NCBI GenBank assembly: GCA_963783105.1 | Contig: CAWAMI010000003.1 | Coordinates: 496,001-560,000 of the forward strand | DNA length: 64,000 nucleotides | Reading direction: 5' to 3' | DNA from: JAVEDQ01 sp963783105 | GTDB lineage: Bacteria; Actinomycetota; Actinomycetes; Frankiales; Frankiaceae | Shown here: piece by piece, positions 16,063 to 26,211 of the stretch | How positions within the stretch are numbered: the stretch's first letter is position 1 | How the letters are laid out: each line of letters opens with the position of its first letter | Made by a program: the position numbers and the translations under genes | The notes under the pieces: generated by a model | What the model was told of the DNA's origin: nothing | What the model saw: only the letters and a program-made list of their open reading frames with translations | Databases searched by the model: none

Positions 16063-16326
16063 ATGTTGTCGACGAAGACGTGGCCGGTATCGATCTACCT
16101 CACCGAGGCGGAGGGGCACACCCACGCCGAGGCGGTGCTCGACAGCGGCGCCGCCGAGGCCCTCCGCGGCCGGGGCCAGGCGCGCTGCAACCCGACGGAT
16201 GCGGACGTCCCCGAGATCGGCGACGAGCTCGCGGCGGCACGGGCCCTGGCCGACCTCTCGACCAGGCTCCTCGCCGCGGCCGCCGAGGACGTGAAGGCCG
16301 TCGAGGTCGGATGGTCGAACGCATGA
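16063..16326 (+). CDS. DUF1876 protein (Rv1738-like)
   Basis: An 87-residue protein whose core (NPTDADVPEIGDELAAARAL) closely resembles Rv1738 of M. tuberculosis, one of the most strongly hypoxia-induced DosR genes. Rv1738 has a fold likened to ribosome hibernation factors, so a role in quietening translation during dormancy is possible. Start at the ATG at 16063 with GGGAGAG eight bases upstream. Its stop overlaps the next start by four bases (ATGA). A DosR-like box lies about 63 bases upstream. Confidence 0.9.
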   Translation: MLSTKTWPVSIYLTEAEGHTHAEAVLDSGAAEALRGRGQARCNPTDADVPEIGDELAAARALADLSTRLLAAAAEDVKAVEVGWSNA

Positions 16327-16835
16327 ACGGGGACCGCCCCGGACCGGCCGGCGTGGACGGCGTGGTCGGCTCGGACGCCACGTGCGCCCACTGCGGCCGC
16401 TCGCCCGAGATGCGACTCGAGGTCCGGGTCAACGGCGGCCCCGTCGAGGTCTTCGACAGCTGGCGCTGCGTCCTCGCCCAGCTCGCGCCGGTCTGTTCGA
16501 GCTGCGGAGGGCCGGTCCTGGACGACGGGGTGCTCGTCGGGCACGTCCTGCTCTGTTCGCAGCGTTGTGCCGACCGCTGGCGCATCCCGGCCCAGCCGGA
16601 CGAGACGCACACACCGCCTGCACGCGCAGGCGACCAGATCGTCGTCCGGGGTCACCGCGTCGACGAGGTCGACCGCGACGCGGAGATCCTCGAGGCCCGC
16701 GGCAGCGGTGGCGGTGGGCCTTACCTCGTCCGGTGGTCGGACGACGGCCACGTCGGCCTCTTCTTCCCGGGCCCGGACACCTTCATCGACCACCGTCCTT
16801 CATCGATCACCGTCCCCACGTCGGGCCCGCGCTGA
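16323..16835 (+). CDS. Zinc-ribbon protein fused to DUF1918
   Basis: A 170-residue protein with seven cysteines in the first half, including two CxxC knuckles (Cys21/24 and Cys58/61) plus Cys49, Cys78 and Cys82, suggesting one or two bound zinc ions. The second half (about 100-155) is a DUF1918 barrel (GDQIVVRGHRVDEVDRDAEI, then VRWSDDGHVGLFFPG). The ATG at 16323 overlaps the DUF1876 stop; an in-frame ATG at 16311 is possible. DUF1918 also occurs with CBS domains at 34860-35492. Role unknown; the context suggests a dormancy-related regulator or RNA/ribosome-binding factor. Confidence 0.75.
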   Translation: MNGDRPGPAGVDGVVGSDATCAHCGRSPEMRLEVRVNGGPVEVFDSWRCVLAQLAPVCSSCGGPVLDDGVLVGHVLLCSQRCADRWRIPAQPDETHTPPARAGDQIVVRGHRVDEVDRDAEILEARGSGGGGPYLVRWSDDGHVGLFFPGPDTFIDHRPSSITVPTSGPR

Positions 16836-16885
16836 CGCGCCCCCGAAGCCCCATCGCCGAGCATCCGAGCCGTACAGGAGAACCC

Positions 16886-17788
16886 ATGACCGAGACCCGT
16901 ATCGCCCTCTCCGAGCGCGGCCTCGCCGCCGGCAAGAAGGCACGACTGCACCGGATCCTTTTCGGCGCCGGCCTCCGCAACGGGACGGCGATGTTCCTGC
17001 CCTACGACCAGGGCCTCGAGCACGGGCCGCGGGACTTCTTCACCAACCCGGCGGCCGCCGACCCGGCCTACATCGTCCGGCTGGCACGCGAGGGGTCCTT
17101 CAACGGCGTCGCGATCCAGATCGGACTGGCGGAGAAGTTCTTCTGGGACTTCGCCGGCGAGGTCCCGCTCGTCCTCAAGCTGAACGGAAAGACCGAGATC
17201 CCCTCCGACGCCGAGGCCCTCTCCCCGCTCAACGCGAGCGTCGAGGACGCCGTCCGCCTCGGTGCCGACGCCGTGGGCTACACGCTCTACGTGGGCAGCC
17301 CGGCCCAGCCGGCGGACTTCGAGCAGCTCCGGCGGGTTCGCGACGACGCGGTCCGGCACGGGATGCCGCTGATCGTGTGGGCCTACCCGCGGGGGGCGGC
17401 GATCGAGGACAAGGGAGGCAAGACGTCGTTCTACGCGGTCGACTACGCGGCGCGGACGGCGGCCGAACTCGGCGCGGACGTCGTCAAGGTCAACTTCCCG
17501 AAGCCGGACCAGCGCGACGGCGTGCACCGCGACTACGCGGAGCTCGAGTACTCGCCGCAGCAGGCGATGAACGCCGTCGTCCGCTCCGCCGCCCGCTCGA
17601 TGGTGCTCTGCAGCGGCGGGAGCAAGGCCGGGGACGAGGCGATGCTCGAGAAGGCACGGATGTCGCTGGAGGCCGGGGCGACCGGGCTCATCTTCGGCCG
17701 CAACGTGTGGCAGCGACCGCACGAGGAGTCGCTGCGCTTCGTCGACCGCCTCCGGTCCCTGCTCGAGAAGTACCCCAGCCACCCCTGA
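16886..17788 (+). CDS. fbaB: Class I fructose-bisphosphate aldolase (DhnA/FbaB type)
   Basis: Cleaves or forms fructose 1,6-bisphosphate through a Schiff base. The 300-residue TIM-barrel product carries the family motif PYDQGLEHGP (residues 39-48) and the probable Schiff-base Lys201 in VVKVNFPKP, with a phosphate-binding end (LCSGGSKAG, GLIFGRNVWQR). Start at the ATG at 16886 with CAGGAG six bases upstream. It follows the DUF1918 gene by 50 bases and precedes PEP synthase by 60, so it is probably part of the same hypoxia-responsive operon. A metal-free aldolase here would favour gluconeogenic or stress carbon flow. Confidence 0.92.
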   Translation: MTETRIALSERGLAAGKKARLHRILFGAGLRNGTAMFLPYDQGLEHGPRDFFTNPAAADPAYIVRLAREGSFNGVAIQIGLAEKFFWDFAGEVPLVLKLNGKTEIPSDAEALSPLNASVEDAVRLGADAVGYTLYVGSPAQPADFEQLRRVRDDAVRHGMPLIVWAYPRGAAIEDKGGKTSFYAVDYAARTAAELGADVVKVNFPKPDQRDGVHRDYAELEYSPQQAMNAVVRSAARSMVLCSGGSKAGDEAMLEKARMSLEAGATGLIFGRNVWQRPHEESLRFVDRLRSLLEKYPSHP

Positions 17789-17848
17789 TGGCCCAGCCGT
17801 CCTGACAACCCAGCCGTCCCCGAGAGCCGCACGCGCGCCGGAGGAACC

Positions 17849-20308
<2,460 letters not shown>

Positions 20309-20331
20309 CGGCGCCCGGCGGACGAAGGCGA

Positions 20332-21021
20332 TCAGGACGCGGGCGGAGCCTCGGGCGCGAGGCTTTCGCCCGCGGCCTCCGCGGCGGCCGCGGCATCCGC
20401 CAGGTGGGCGCGGAGCATCGAGGCACCCTCCGAGACGACGACCCGGGCCCGCCCCTCGTGGGCGAGTTCGGCGACGGGCCGGTTCTCGGACAGGAAGCTG
20501 GCGGTGAAGTCGGTGAAGCCGCACTCGAGCGCGCGCCCAGCCAGCGCCCGCACCAGCGCGGTGGCGACGCCGACCCGCCTCCACTCCGGCAGGACCGCGA
20601 CCGCCACCTCGGCGCTGCGGGGACCGGGCGCGATCCCGCTCCCGAAGGCGCCCTCAGCGGGCGGCGCATCAGCGGCAGAACCGCGGTTGCCCACGTAACG
20701 AGCGACCGCGACGCCCTGCCCGTCCTGCGCCCTCGCCACCATCGCGAAGTGCCGCTCGTAGTCGATCTCCGTGAGGTGCTCGAGCAGCGCCGGCGTGACC
20801 TTCGGGGCACCGCCGAGGAAACGCAGATGCAGGGTCTCCGGGTCGGCGTCGAGCATGGCCGCGCCGAGCTCGGCCGCGTCGTCGGGAACGATCGGCCGCA
20901 GGAACACCCGCCGGCCGTCGTCGAGCTCCACCCACGCCTCGTACCCGGCCGGATATCCCGGGGGTCGCCGGCGTGGCGGGAGGGGACCCGGCCGCCGCGG
21001 GCGCCGGGGGTCTCGGGACAT
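20332..21021 (-). CDS. GNAT family N-acetyltransferase
   Basis: A 229-residue acetyltransferase of the type related to the N-terminal domain of the acyl-CoA synthetase at 44994 (both share LRP, LHLRF/TYLRF and a late SENRPVAEL/PRNKRMAEV segment). The acetyl-CoA loop reads EWRRVGVATALVRAL. The N-terminus is Arg/Pro-rich and the C-terminus Ala-rich. Two DosR-like sites lie 38-74 bases upstream. The substrate may be a protein lysine; that is inference from the Pat-like resemblance. Confidence 0.82.
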   Translation of the reverse strand: MSRDPRRPRRPGPLPPRRRPPGYPAGYEAWVELDDGRRVFLRPIVPDDAAELGAAMLDADPETLHLRFLGGAPKVTPALLEHLTEIDYERHFAMVARAQDGQGVAVARYVGNRGSAADAPPAEGAFGSGIAPGPRSAEVAVAVLPEWRRVGVATALVRALAGRALECGFTDFTASFLSENRPVAELAHEGRARVVVSEGASMLRAHLADAAAAAEAAGESLAPEAPPAS

Positions 21022-21058
21022 CGTCCCAGCCTGCTCCCCAGGGAGACGTGTGCGGTAG

Positions 21059-21095
21059 GTGCCCTCGGTCCCGAGCCACCCGGGACCAAGGGGGC
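21059..21095. promoter_or_regulatory. Two DevR/DosR-like sites before GNAT gene
   Basis: Two 14-base sites, 21059-21072 (reverse strand GGGACCGAGGGCAC) and 21082-21095 (GGGACCAAGGGGGC), each fit 11 of 14 positions and each has one perfect half. Start-to-start spacing is 23 bp, about two helical turns. They are 38-74 bases upstream of the GNAT start at 21021. Confidence 0.45.
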
Positions 21096-21115
21096 TGGCC
21101 GACGGCGATCGTCTG

Positions 21116-21167
21116 CCGGCGCCCGTCGCCGGCGCCCGTGGCCGGCGCCCGTGGCCGGCGCCCGTGG
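21116..21167. repeat. 13-bp tandem repeat in the GNAT/CBS intergenic region
   Basis: Four contiguous 13-base units CCGGCGCCCGTSG fill 52 bases between divergent GNAT and CBS genes, flanked on both sides by DosR-like boxes. The units contain GGCGCC palindromes. Confidence 0.85.
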
Positions 21168-21191
21168 CCGTCGCCGGGCCCGGGCCGGGGC

Positions 21192-21205
21192 GGGCCTAAG
21201 GTCAC
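21192..21205. promoter_or_regulatory. DevR/DosR-like box before CBS-USP operon
   Basis: GGGCCTAAGGTCAC fits 12 of 14 positions of the pattern. It ends 97 bases before the CBS gene ATG at 21303. A second palindromic element (GGACCCTTGGGCC) follows at about 21223. Confidence 0.5.
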
Positions 21206-21302
21206 GCGGCCGTTGAGCCTCCGGACCCTTGGGCCGCGGGGACCCGGCTCGGAGGCTGGGCGCAGGACCAGAAGCCGCGGCAGCGGCGGAGGGAGAGCAC
21301 TG

Positions 21303-21770
21303 ATGCGTGTATCCGAGAGCCTGCGGTACGCACCGGTCGTCGTCGACGTGAGCACGCCGTTGTCCGAGGTCGCGCGGCGGATGAACGAGACGGGGGTCGG
21401 GGCGGTCCTGCTCACCGATCGGACCGCCGGTCCGGAGCTCGTCGGCATCGTCACCGACCGCGACCTCGTCCTGCGTGGCCTGGCCCGCAGGCTGGGGCCC
21501 GGTGCCCGCGTCGACGCGGTCATGACGCCCGACCCCGTGACCCTCGACGCCGAGGACGACGCGCGGCGGGTGACGGAGACCTTCGCCACCGCCCGCTTCC
21601 GGCGCATCCCCGTCGTTCGACAGGGCCGGCCGGTCGGCCTCGTGTCCCTGGACGACGTGGTGCTGGCGCTCTCGGAAGACCTGGTGCGCGTGGTGCGGCC
21701 CGTGACGGCCGAGGTCTTCGTGCCCCATCAGGAGAGCGACGCCTCCCTCTCCGTCCCGGCGGAGGGCTGA
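21303..21770 (+). CDS. CBS-domain pair protein (Hrp1-like)
   Basis: A 155-residue protein made of two CBS motifs (about 8-65 and 72-135, each with the VGIVTDRDL / VGLVSLDDV signature), the arrangement of hypoxic response protein 1 (Rv2626c), a DosR regulon member. CBS pairs sense adenosine nucleotides or other small ligands. It lacks the CxxC-type tail of some homologues. GGAGGGAG lies upstream of the ATG. A USP gene follows after 3 bases, so the two are co-expressed. Confidence 0.9.
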   Translation: MRVSESLRYAPVVVDVSTPLSEVARRMNETGVGAVLLTDRTAGPELVGIVTDRDLVLRGLARRLGPGARVDAVMTPDPVTLDAEDDARRVTETFATARFRRIPVVRQGRPVGLVSLDDVVLALSEDLVRVVRPVTAEVFVPHQESDASLSVPAEG

Positions 21771-21773
21771 CTC

Positions 21774-22331
21774 ATGACCGCCTTGCATCCGGAACCTCCC
21801 CGGGAGCACGCCCGCGTGGTGGTCGGCATCGACGGCTCCCCGGCGTCGGCCGGCGTGCTCGCCGCGGCCGAGCAGGAGCGGCGCTTCCGCTCGGGCGAGC
21901 TCCTGGTCGTCGGGGTGTGGCACATGCCCACCACGTACGGCTGGGCCTTCCCCACGCGTTTCGCCGAGGACCTGAAGTCCCAGGCCCGGAGCACCCTGCA
22001 CGCCGTCATCCGGAACTTCTACGGGAACTCGGCTCCCCCGGACGTGTCGTTGACCCTCGAGGAAGGCCACGCGGGCGCCGTGCTGTGCCGTGTCGCAGCG
22101 GACGCCGACCTGCTCGTCGTCGGCAGTCGGGGGCACGCTGCGCTCCCGGGCACGCGGCTCGGTTCGGTCAGCATGCACTGCGCCCACTCCGCCCCCTGCC
22201 CGCTTCTGATCGTGCCGGCAGGCGCGGCACCGTTCCCTGAGCACGCCGAGCACGCCCAGCAGGACGTGGCGCCCCTGCAGGCGAGCCGATCCGGGGAGGC
22301 GGGGGCGGACGCCGCGCCGAACGTCTCCTGA
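21774..22331 (+). CDS. Universal stress protein
   Basis: Single UspA domain in a 185-residue cytoplasmic protein, with the start VVVGIDGSPAS and nucleotide loop GSRGHAALPGTRLGSVS (the G-x2-G-x9-GS pattern is relaxed by the A in place of the second G). A 35-residue polar tail follows. Begins 3 bases after the CBS gene with GAGGG as ribosome site. Probably induced with it under the same DosR-like control. Confidence 0.9.
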   Translation: MTALHPEPPREHARVVVGIDGSPASAGVLAAAEQERRFRSGELLVVGVWHMPTTYGWAFPTRFAEDLKSQARSTLHAVIRNFYGNSAPPDVSLTLEEGHAGAVLCRVAADADLLVVGSRGHAALPGTRLGSVSMHCAHSAPCPLLIVPAGAAPFPEHAEHAQQDVAPLQASRSGEAGADAAPNVS

Positions 22332-22360
22332 TCGTCCCCGGCCGGTCCTTCTGCAGTGCG

Positions 22361-22948
22361 CTATCCGGGCAGCAGCGACTCGACCACCAGCCCCAGGAAG
22401 ATCCCGCCCGCGACGTCGAGCGGCAGGTGTGCGCCGACGTAGATCCGCGCGCCACCGACGACGGTCACCAGCAGCGCCGCCGCAGCCGCCGAGCCGGCCG
22501 CCGCGGGGGTGTCCTGCCCGGGCGCGCCCCGGGCGAGAACCGTCGCGAGCACCGTGGCGACGGCGGCGTGGCCCGACAGGTAGCCGAGTCCCGTCGCTGC
22601 GCGTCCCCGCACCCGGGTCCGCGGCAGCAGCTGCCCCGGCCGAGCTCGGCCGACCGTCCGCTTCACAACCTTCGCCAGGATCCAGGCGCCCGTTCCTCCG
22701 ACGACCGCGCGTGCCGCGAGGTCGGAATCCCCGGCCAGGAGGGCGCCACCGCCGACGAGGGGCGCGGCGCCCAGAGCGCCGCACTGCATGACCACCCAGG
22801 CCGGGCGGTAGAGACCGTCCGGAAGATCGTTGATGACCCGGAAGACCCGGCTCTCGAGCGGTCCCGCGCCCGACCGCCAGGCGACGCCGGCGGTGAGCAC
22901 GAGCCCACCCGCGCCGACGAGTCCGCGGAGACGCCGGGCGGTGCTCAC
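22361..22948 (-). CDS. PAP2-family membrane phosphatase
   Basis: Integral membrane lipid phosphatase of the PAP2 superfamily, 195 residues, about five hydrophobic segments. The three catalytic motifs are all present: K96-(x6)-RARP ending at Pro104, YLSGH (His127) and ARIYVGAHLPLD (His174). The likely substrate is an undecaprenyl- or phosphatidyl-type phosphate. Start is the GTG at 22948, overlapping the stop of the kinase-fusion gene (GTGA), so the two are coupled and probably act together. Confidence 0.9.
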   Translation of the reverse strand: MSTARRLRGLVGAGGLVLTAGVAWRSGAGPLESRVFRVINDLPDGLYRPAWVVMQCGALGAAPLVGGGALLAGDSDLAARAVVGGTGAWILAKVVKRTVGRARPGQLLPRTRVRGRAATGLGYLSGHAAVATVLATVLARGAPGQDTPAAAGSAAAAALLVTVVGGARIYVGAHLPLDVAGGIFLGLVVESLLPG

Positions 22949-25155
22949 GGGTCCAGCCTCGTCCCGAGGTCGGCCCAGAGCTCGTTGCGGACCTCCCGCC
23001 GGGGCAGCAGTCCGACGGAGTTCTCGAAGCCGGCGACGAGCCCGATGTGCGCTCCGCGCGGGAAGTCGAAGTCGTAGCGCACGCAGCCTCCCGGGAAGAC
23101 GTCGTAGAGGCTTCCGGTATAGCGCGGCGTGATGGAGCGGAGCTCGACCGAGGTCCGCACGCCGACCGCCCGGACCGGCAGCGGGCTGCGGCCACCGCCG
23201 CCGCAGGCGGGCAGGAGCCGAACGGTCACCGGATGGTCGGGGGCACGGTCCGAGAGCAGCTCGAACCGTGTCCACCCGTCGCGCACGGCGAACCGTTGGT
23301 CCGACCAGCCGGTCGGCAGATCCCGGACGCACGGCACGTAGGCGGCCCGCGGCACGCTCTGCGCCATCAACGCCAGCCGCGAGGCACGCCCGTCACAGCG
23401 CGGAGCGGAGGCCCCCGAGACGTCGACGCTGCCGCCCGGCGCCACCGAGGCGAACGAGGCCGCGGCGAGCAACGCGAGCGTGACGACCGCCAGCACCCCC
23501 AGCGTGGTGAGGGCGCGGCGCATGCTCCACAGCTGGATGCGGATCGGCGGTCGGTGGGGGGCGAGCGATCGGAAGGCGGCGGGCAGGTCGCGCCCGTCCT
23601 CGCGGATGCGGACGCGCAGCTGCGTGGGCACGGTGATGCTGTGGGTGGCGGCGAACGCCTCGGCGATGTCCTCGGCCGCGAACTGCAGACGGGCCCGCTC
23701 GTACACCCGCTCCGCCGTGCTGCCCAACGCCAGGGTCAGCATCATGTTCGCCAGGTCGACCGCCTGCCGCCACGGGGTGGGCCGCACGGTCGCGAAGGCG
23801 ACGTCGATGAGCAGCACCCGGCCGTCGCGCAGCAGGAGGTTCGACGGCTTGATGTCCCGGTGCGCCACCCCGACGTCCCAGAGACGGCGCACGATCGCGA
23901 GCCCGTCGTCGAGCACCGCGTCCGGCAACCCGACCCGCTCGTCCTCCGCGCCGGGTGCCAGCTCCCGAGCTTCGGAGAAGAACTCCATCACGATCAGGTA
24001 CTCGCGCTCCGGCGTGATCTCCACGATGCCGTGCGGCTGCGGCACCGGAAGGCCGGAGTCGCGGAGGAGGCGCAGCATGTGGTCCTCGTACTCGACGAGC
24101 CGACGAACGCTCGAGAACGGCTTCTCGTCCTCCAGCCGGCCGAACAGGACGGCGCGGGAGAGCTTGTACCAGCGGTCGGAGCGGAGGTGGCTGACGGCGT
24201 AGAGCTTGCCGAACACCTCCCGGCCCGCCCCGGGCGCCTCGCCGTCGACGCGGCTGCGGCGCACGCGCAGGCGCAGGGGGGTGGACCCGGCGGAGCCGCC
24301 GAGGCCGAACGGCTTCAGATCGAGGAGGACGAGGCCGAGCTGCTGGTCCAGGGCGCGCGCGATCGCCTCGCCCCGCGCTCCCCCGACGTCGAGGTGCGCC
24401 CGATTGCCCCGCCGGTAGGTGACCGGGAAGGCCTCGTCGGGCACGAGGACGCGGAACAGCACGGCCGGCAGGGACCACCCCAGCGCGAGCGCGGTGAACA
24501 GGTCGAGCGGGGCGTCGACGGCGAGCTGGAGCCGCGCGAAGCAGACCAGGGCCACCACGGCCGCAGCGGCGAGTCGTCCGATGCGCCTCATCCGCCCCGC
24601 GGGGAGCAGGGTGTAGGTGACCCCCGCGAGCACCAGGGCCAGACCCAGTACGGGCAGGGACGGGCAGGCGTAGCCGGCCCATCGGCCGGAGATCTCGACA
24701 CCCGGCGGCCGCATCCGGCCCACCAGCACGGAGGCGCCACTGCCGACGAGCACAGCGACGAGCGTCGCCAGCAGGAGCACGGTCAGGTGGGCGAAGCGGC
24801 GCACGACCAGCAGCACCGCGATGGTCGTCCAGCTGATCGCTCGCAGGATCCACGTGCTGTCCCACAGCTCCACCCGTCGCCACAGCGCGTCGACCCCGTC
24901 GAGCGGTCCGAGTGCGCGCAGCACGGCGAGGTCGCCCGCGGTGAGGACCCGGGCGGTCGGGGTCACGGTCAGCCCGGCCAGGACGAGGACGCAGAGGGCG
25001 AGCAGGACGAGATGCGCGCGGGTCGTCCGATCGATGTGGCGAGGCAGCGGCGGCGACTCACCCGAGGGGCGGCGCCGGCGGCCGGACGGTTCAGCCACGA
25101 CCGCCGGGATCGGAGTTCGGCCACCGGGCGAGGGAGACCCGGCTACGGTGCTCAC
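22945..25155 (-). CDS. Degenerate PAP2 / protein-kinase-fold / ectodomain fusion
   Basis: A 736-residue membrane protein of unusual layout. Residues 45-235 form a multi-helix PAP2-like domain in which the catalytic pieces are lost: RMRPP is kept but the SGH histidine is replaced (ACPSLPV) and the last histidine motif reads ARLQLAVDAPLD. Residues 245-530 are a kinase-fold domain with Lys317, HRDIKPSN (Asp434) and IDVAFA (Asp451), so phosphotransfer looks possible. One helix (about 547-570) then leads to an extracytoplasmic C-terminal domain with paired cysteines. It is coupled to an intact PAP2 gene. The biological role is unknown to me. Confidence 0.82.
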   Translation of the reverse strand: MSTVAGSPSPGGRTPIPAVVAEPSGRRRRPSGESPPLPRHIDRTTRAHLVLLALCVLVLAGLTVTPTARVLTAGDLAVLRALGPLDGVDALWRRVELWDSTWILRAISWTTIAVLLVVRRFAHLTVLLLATLVAVLVGSGASVLVGRMRPPGVEISGRWAGYACPSLPVLGLALVLAGVTYTLLPAGRMRRIGRLAAAAVVALVCFARLQLAVDAPLDLFTALALGWSLPAVLFRVLVPDEAFPVTYRRGNRAHLDVGGARGEAIARALDQQLGLVLLDLKPFGLGGSAGSTPLRLRVRRSRVDGEAPGAGREVFGKLYAVSHLRSDRWYKLSRAVLFGRLEDEKPFSSVRRLVEYEDHMLRLLRDSGLPVPQPHGIVEITPEREYLIVMEFFSEARELAPGAEDERVGLPDAVLDDGLAIVRRLWDVGVAHRDIKPSNLLLRDGRVLLIDVAFATVRPTPWRQAVDLANMMLTLALGSTAERVYERARLQFAAEDIAEAFAATHSITVPTQLRVRIREDGRDLPAAFRSLAPHRPPIRIQLWSMRRALTTLGVLAVVTLALLAAASFASVAPGGSVDVSGASAPRCDGRASRLALMAQSVPRAAYVPCVRDLPTGWSDQRFAVRDGWTRFELLSDRAPDHPVTVRLLPACGGGGRSPLPVRAVGVRTSVELRSITPRYTGSLYDVFPGGCVRYDFDFPRGAHIGLVAGFENSVGLLPRREVRNELWADLGTRLDP

Positions 25156-25199
25156 GCCGACCTCGGTCGGCAGCGGGACCAGGCGGCGACGAGGCGGTC

Positions 25200-26171
25200 A
25201 TGAGCGAGCGGACCAGCCGGACGAGCAGGCGGGACGGCCCGGTCCTGCTGCCGACCGTCCTGCTGCTGGGTCTCCTGCTGACGGGTCTCCTGCTGGCGGG
25301 CTGCACGGGCCGCTCGCCGTCGGGGGCCACGAGCGAGCCGTCGACCTCGCCGGACGCGGTCGTCGTCTCGTCGTTCGACTTCCCGGAGAGCGTGCTGCTC
25401 GCGGAGATCTACGCGCAGGCCCTGGAAGGGGCCGGCGTACCGGTCCGCCGCTCCTTCTCGCTCGGTCCGCGCGAACTCGTCCTGCCCGCCCTGCAGTCCG
25501 GGTTCGTCGACGTCGTGCCCGAGTACCTGGGCAGCGCCCTCCAGGCCCTTCGGCCCGACGAGCCGGTTCCGGCTCGCAGCGACCAGGCGGCCCGGCGGCT
25601 GTCGATGGCCCTGCGCCCCTGGGACCTCACCGCGCTGCGCCCCGCGCCCGCGAGTGACGCCAATGCCGTCGTCGTCACCGCGGAGACCGCTCGCCGTTTC
25701 GGCCTGCGGCGCGTGAGCGACCTCCGGCCGGTCGCGCCGCGGCTGCGGATCGGCGGCCCGCCGGAGTGCCCGCAGCGCCGCTACTGCCTCCCCGGGCTGC
25801 AGGACCGGTACGGGTTGCGCTTCGCCGCCTTCTCCCCGTTCCCCGCGGCCGACCGGAAGGCCGCGCTCCTCGACGGGGTGGTCGACGTCGCCGTCCTGTT
25901 CACGACCGAGGGCGATCTGCTCGGGGACGACCTCGTGGTACTCGAGGACGACCGCGGGCTCCAGCCGCCGGAGAACGTGGTGCCGGTCGTCACCGATCTC
26001 GCGCTCGCACGCCACGGCAACCGGATCGAACGCGCGTTGAACGACGTGTCCGCCCGGCTGAGCACGACCAGCCTCGCCTTCGTCAACTGGCGGGTCGACG
26101 TGGCCGGCAAGCCGCGGACCGCCGAGGCGAACGCCTGGTTGCGACGCCACGCCCCGGAGCTCGTGCGCTGA
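25200..26171 (+). CDS. OpuAC/ProX-like substrate-binding lipoprotein
   Basis: A 323-residue extracytoplasmic binding lipoprotein: hydrophobic signal and lipobox LLAGC (Cys35), a Ser/Thr linker, then a type II binding fold resembling glycine-betaine/choline/osmoprotectant receptors (SFDFPESVLLAEIYAQALE, then VVPEYLGSALQAL). No cognate permease or ATPase is adjacent. It is divergent from the PAP2-kinase fusion (44 bases between starts) and convergent with a sugar-type binding protein, so the binding proteins may serve as sensors for the membrane kinase. That is speculation. Confidence 0.8.
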   Translation: MSERTSRTSRRDGPVLLPTVLLLGLLLTGLLLAGCTGRSPSGATSEPSTSPDAVVVSSFDFPESVLLAEIYAQALEGAGVPVRRSFSLGPRELVLPALQSGFVDVVPEYLGSALQALRPDEPVPARSDQAARRLSMALRPWDLTALRPAPASDANAVVVTAETARRFGLRRVSDLRPVAPRLRIGGPPECPQRRYCLPGLQDRYGLRFAAFSPFPAADRKAALLDGVVDVAVLFTTEGDLLGDDLVVLEDDRGLQPPENVVPVVTDLALARHGNRIERALNDVSARLSTTSLAFVNWRVDVAGKPRTAEANAWLRRHAPELVR

Positions 26172-26190
26172 CGACCGCCACGGCTGATGC

Positions 26191-26211
26191 GACGGCGCGC
26201 TCCCCGCCGTC
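26191..26211. terminator. Small hairpin between convergent lipoprotein genes
   Basis: GACGGCG (26191-26197) and CGCCGTC (26205-26211) form a 7-bp stem with a 7-base loop between two convergent stop codons. It could serve both directions; there is no U-tract. Confidence 0.35.

Noticed and set aside
21116..21167. Tandem repeat as a CRISPR array
   Set aside because: Units are 13 bp and contiguous with no spacers.
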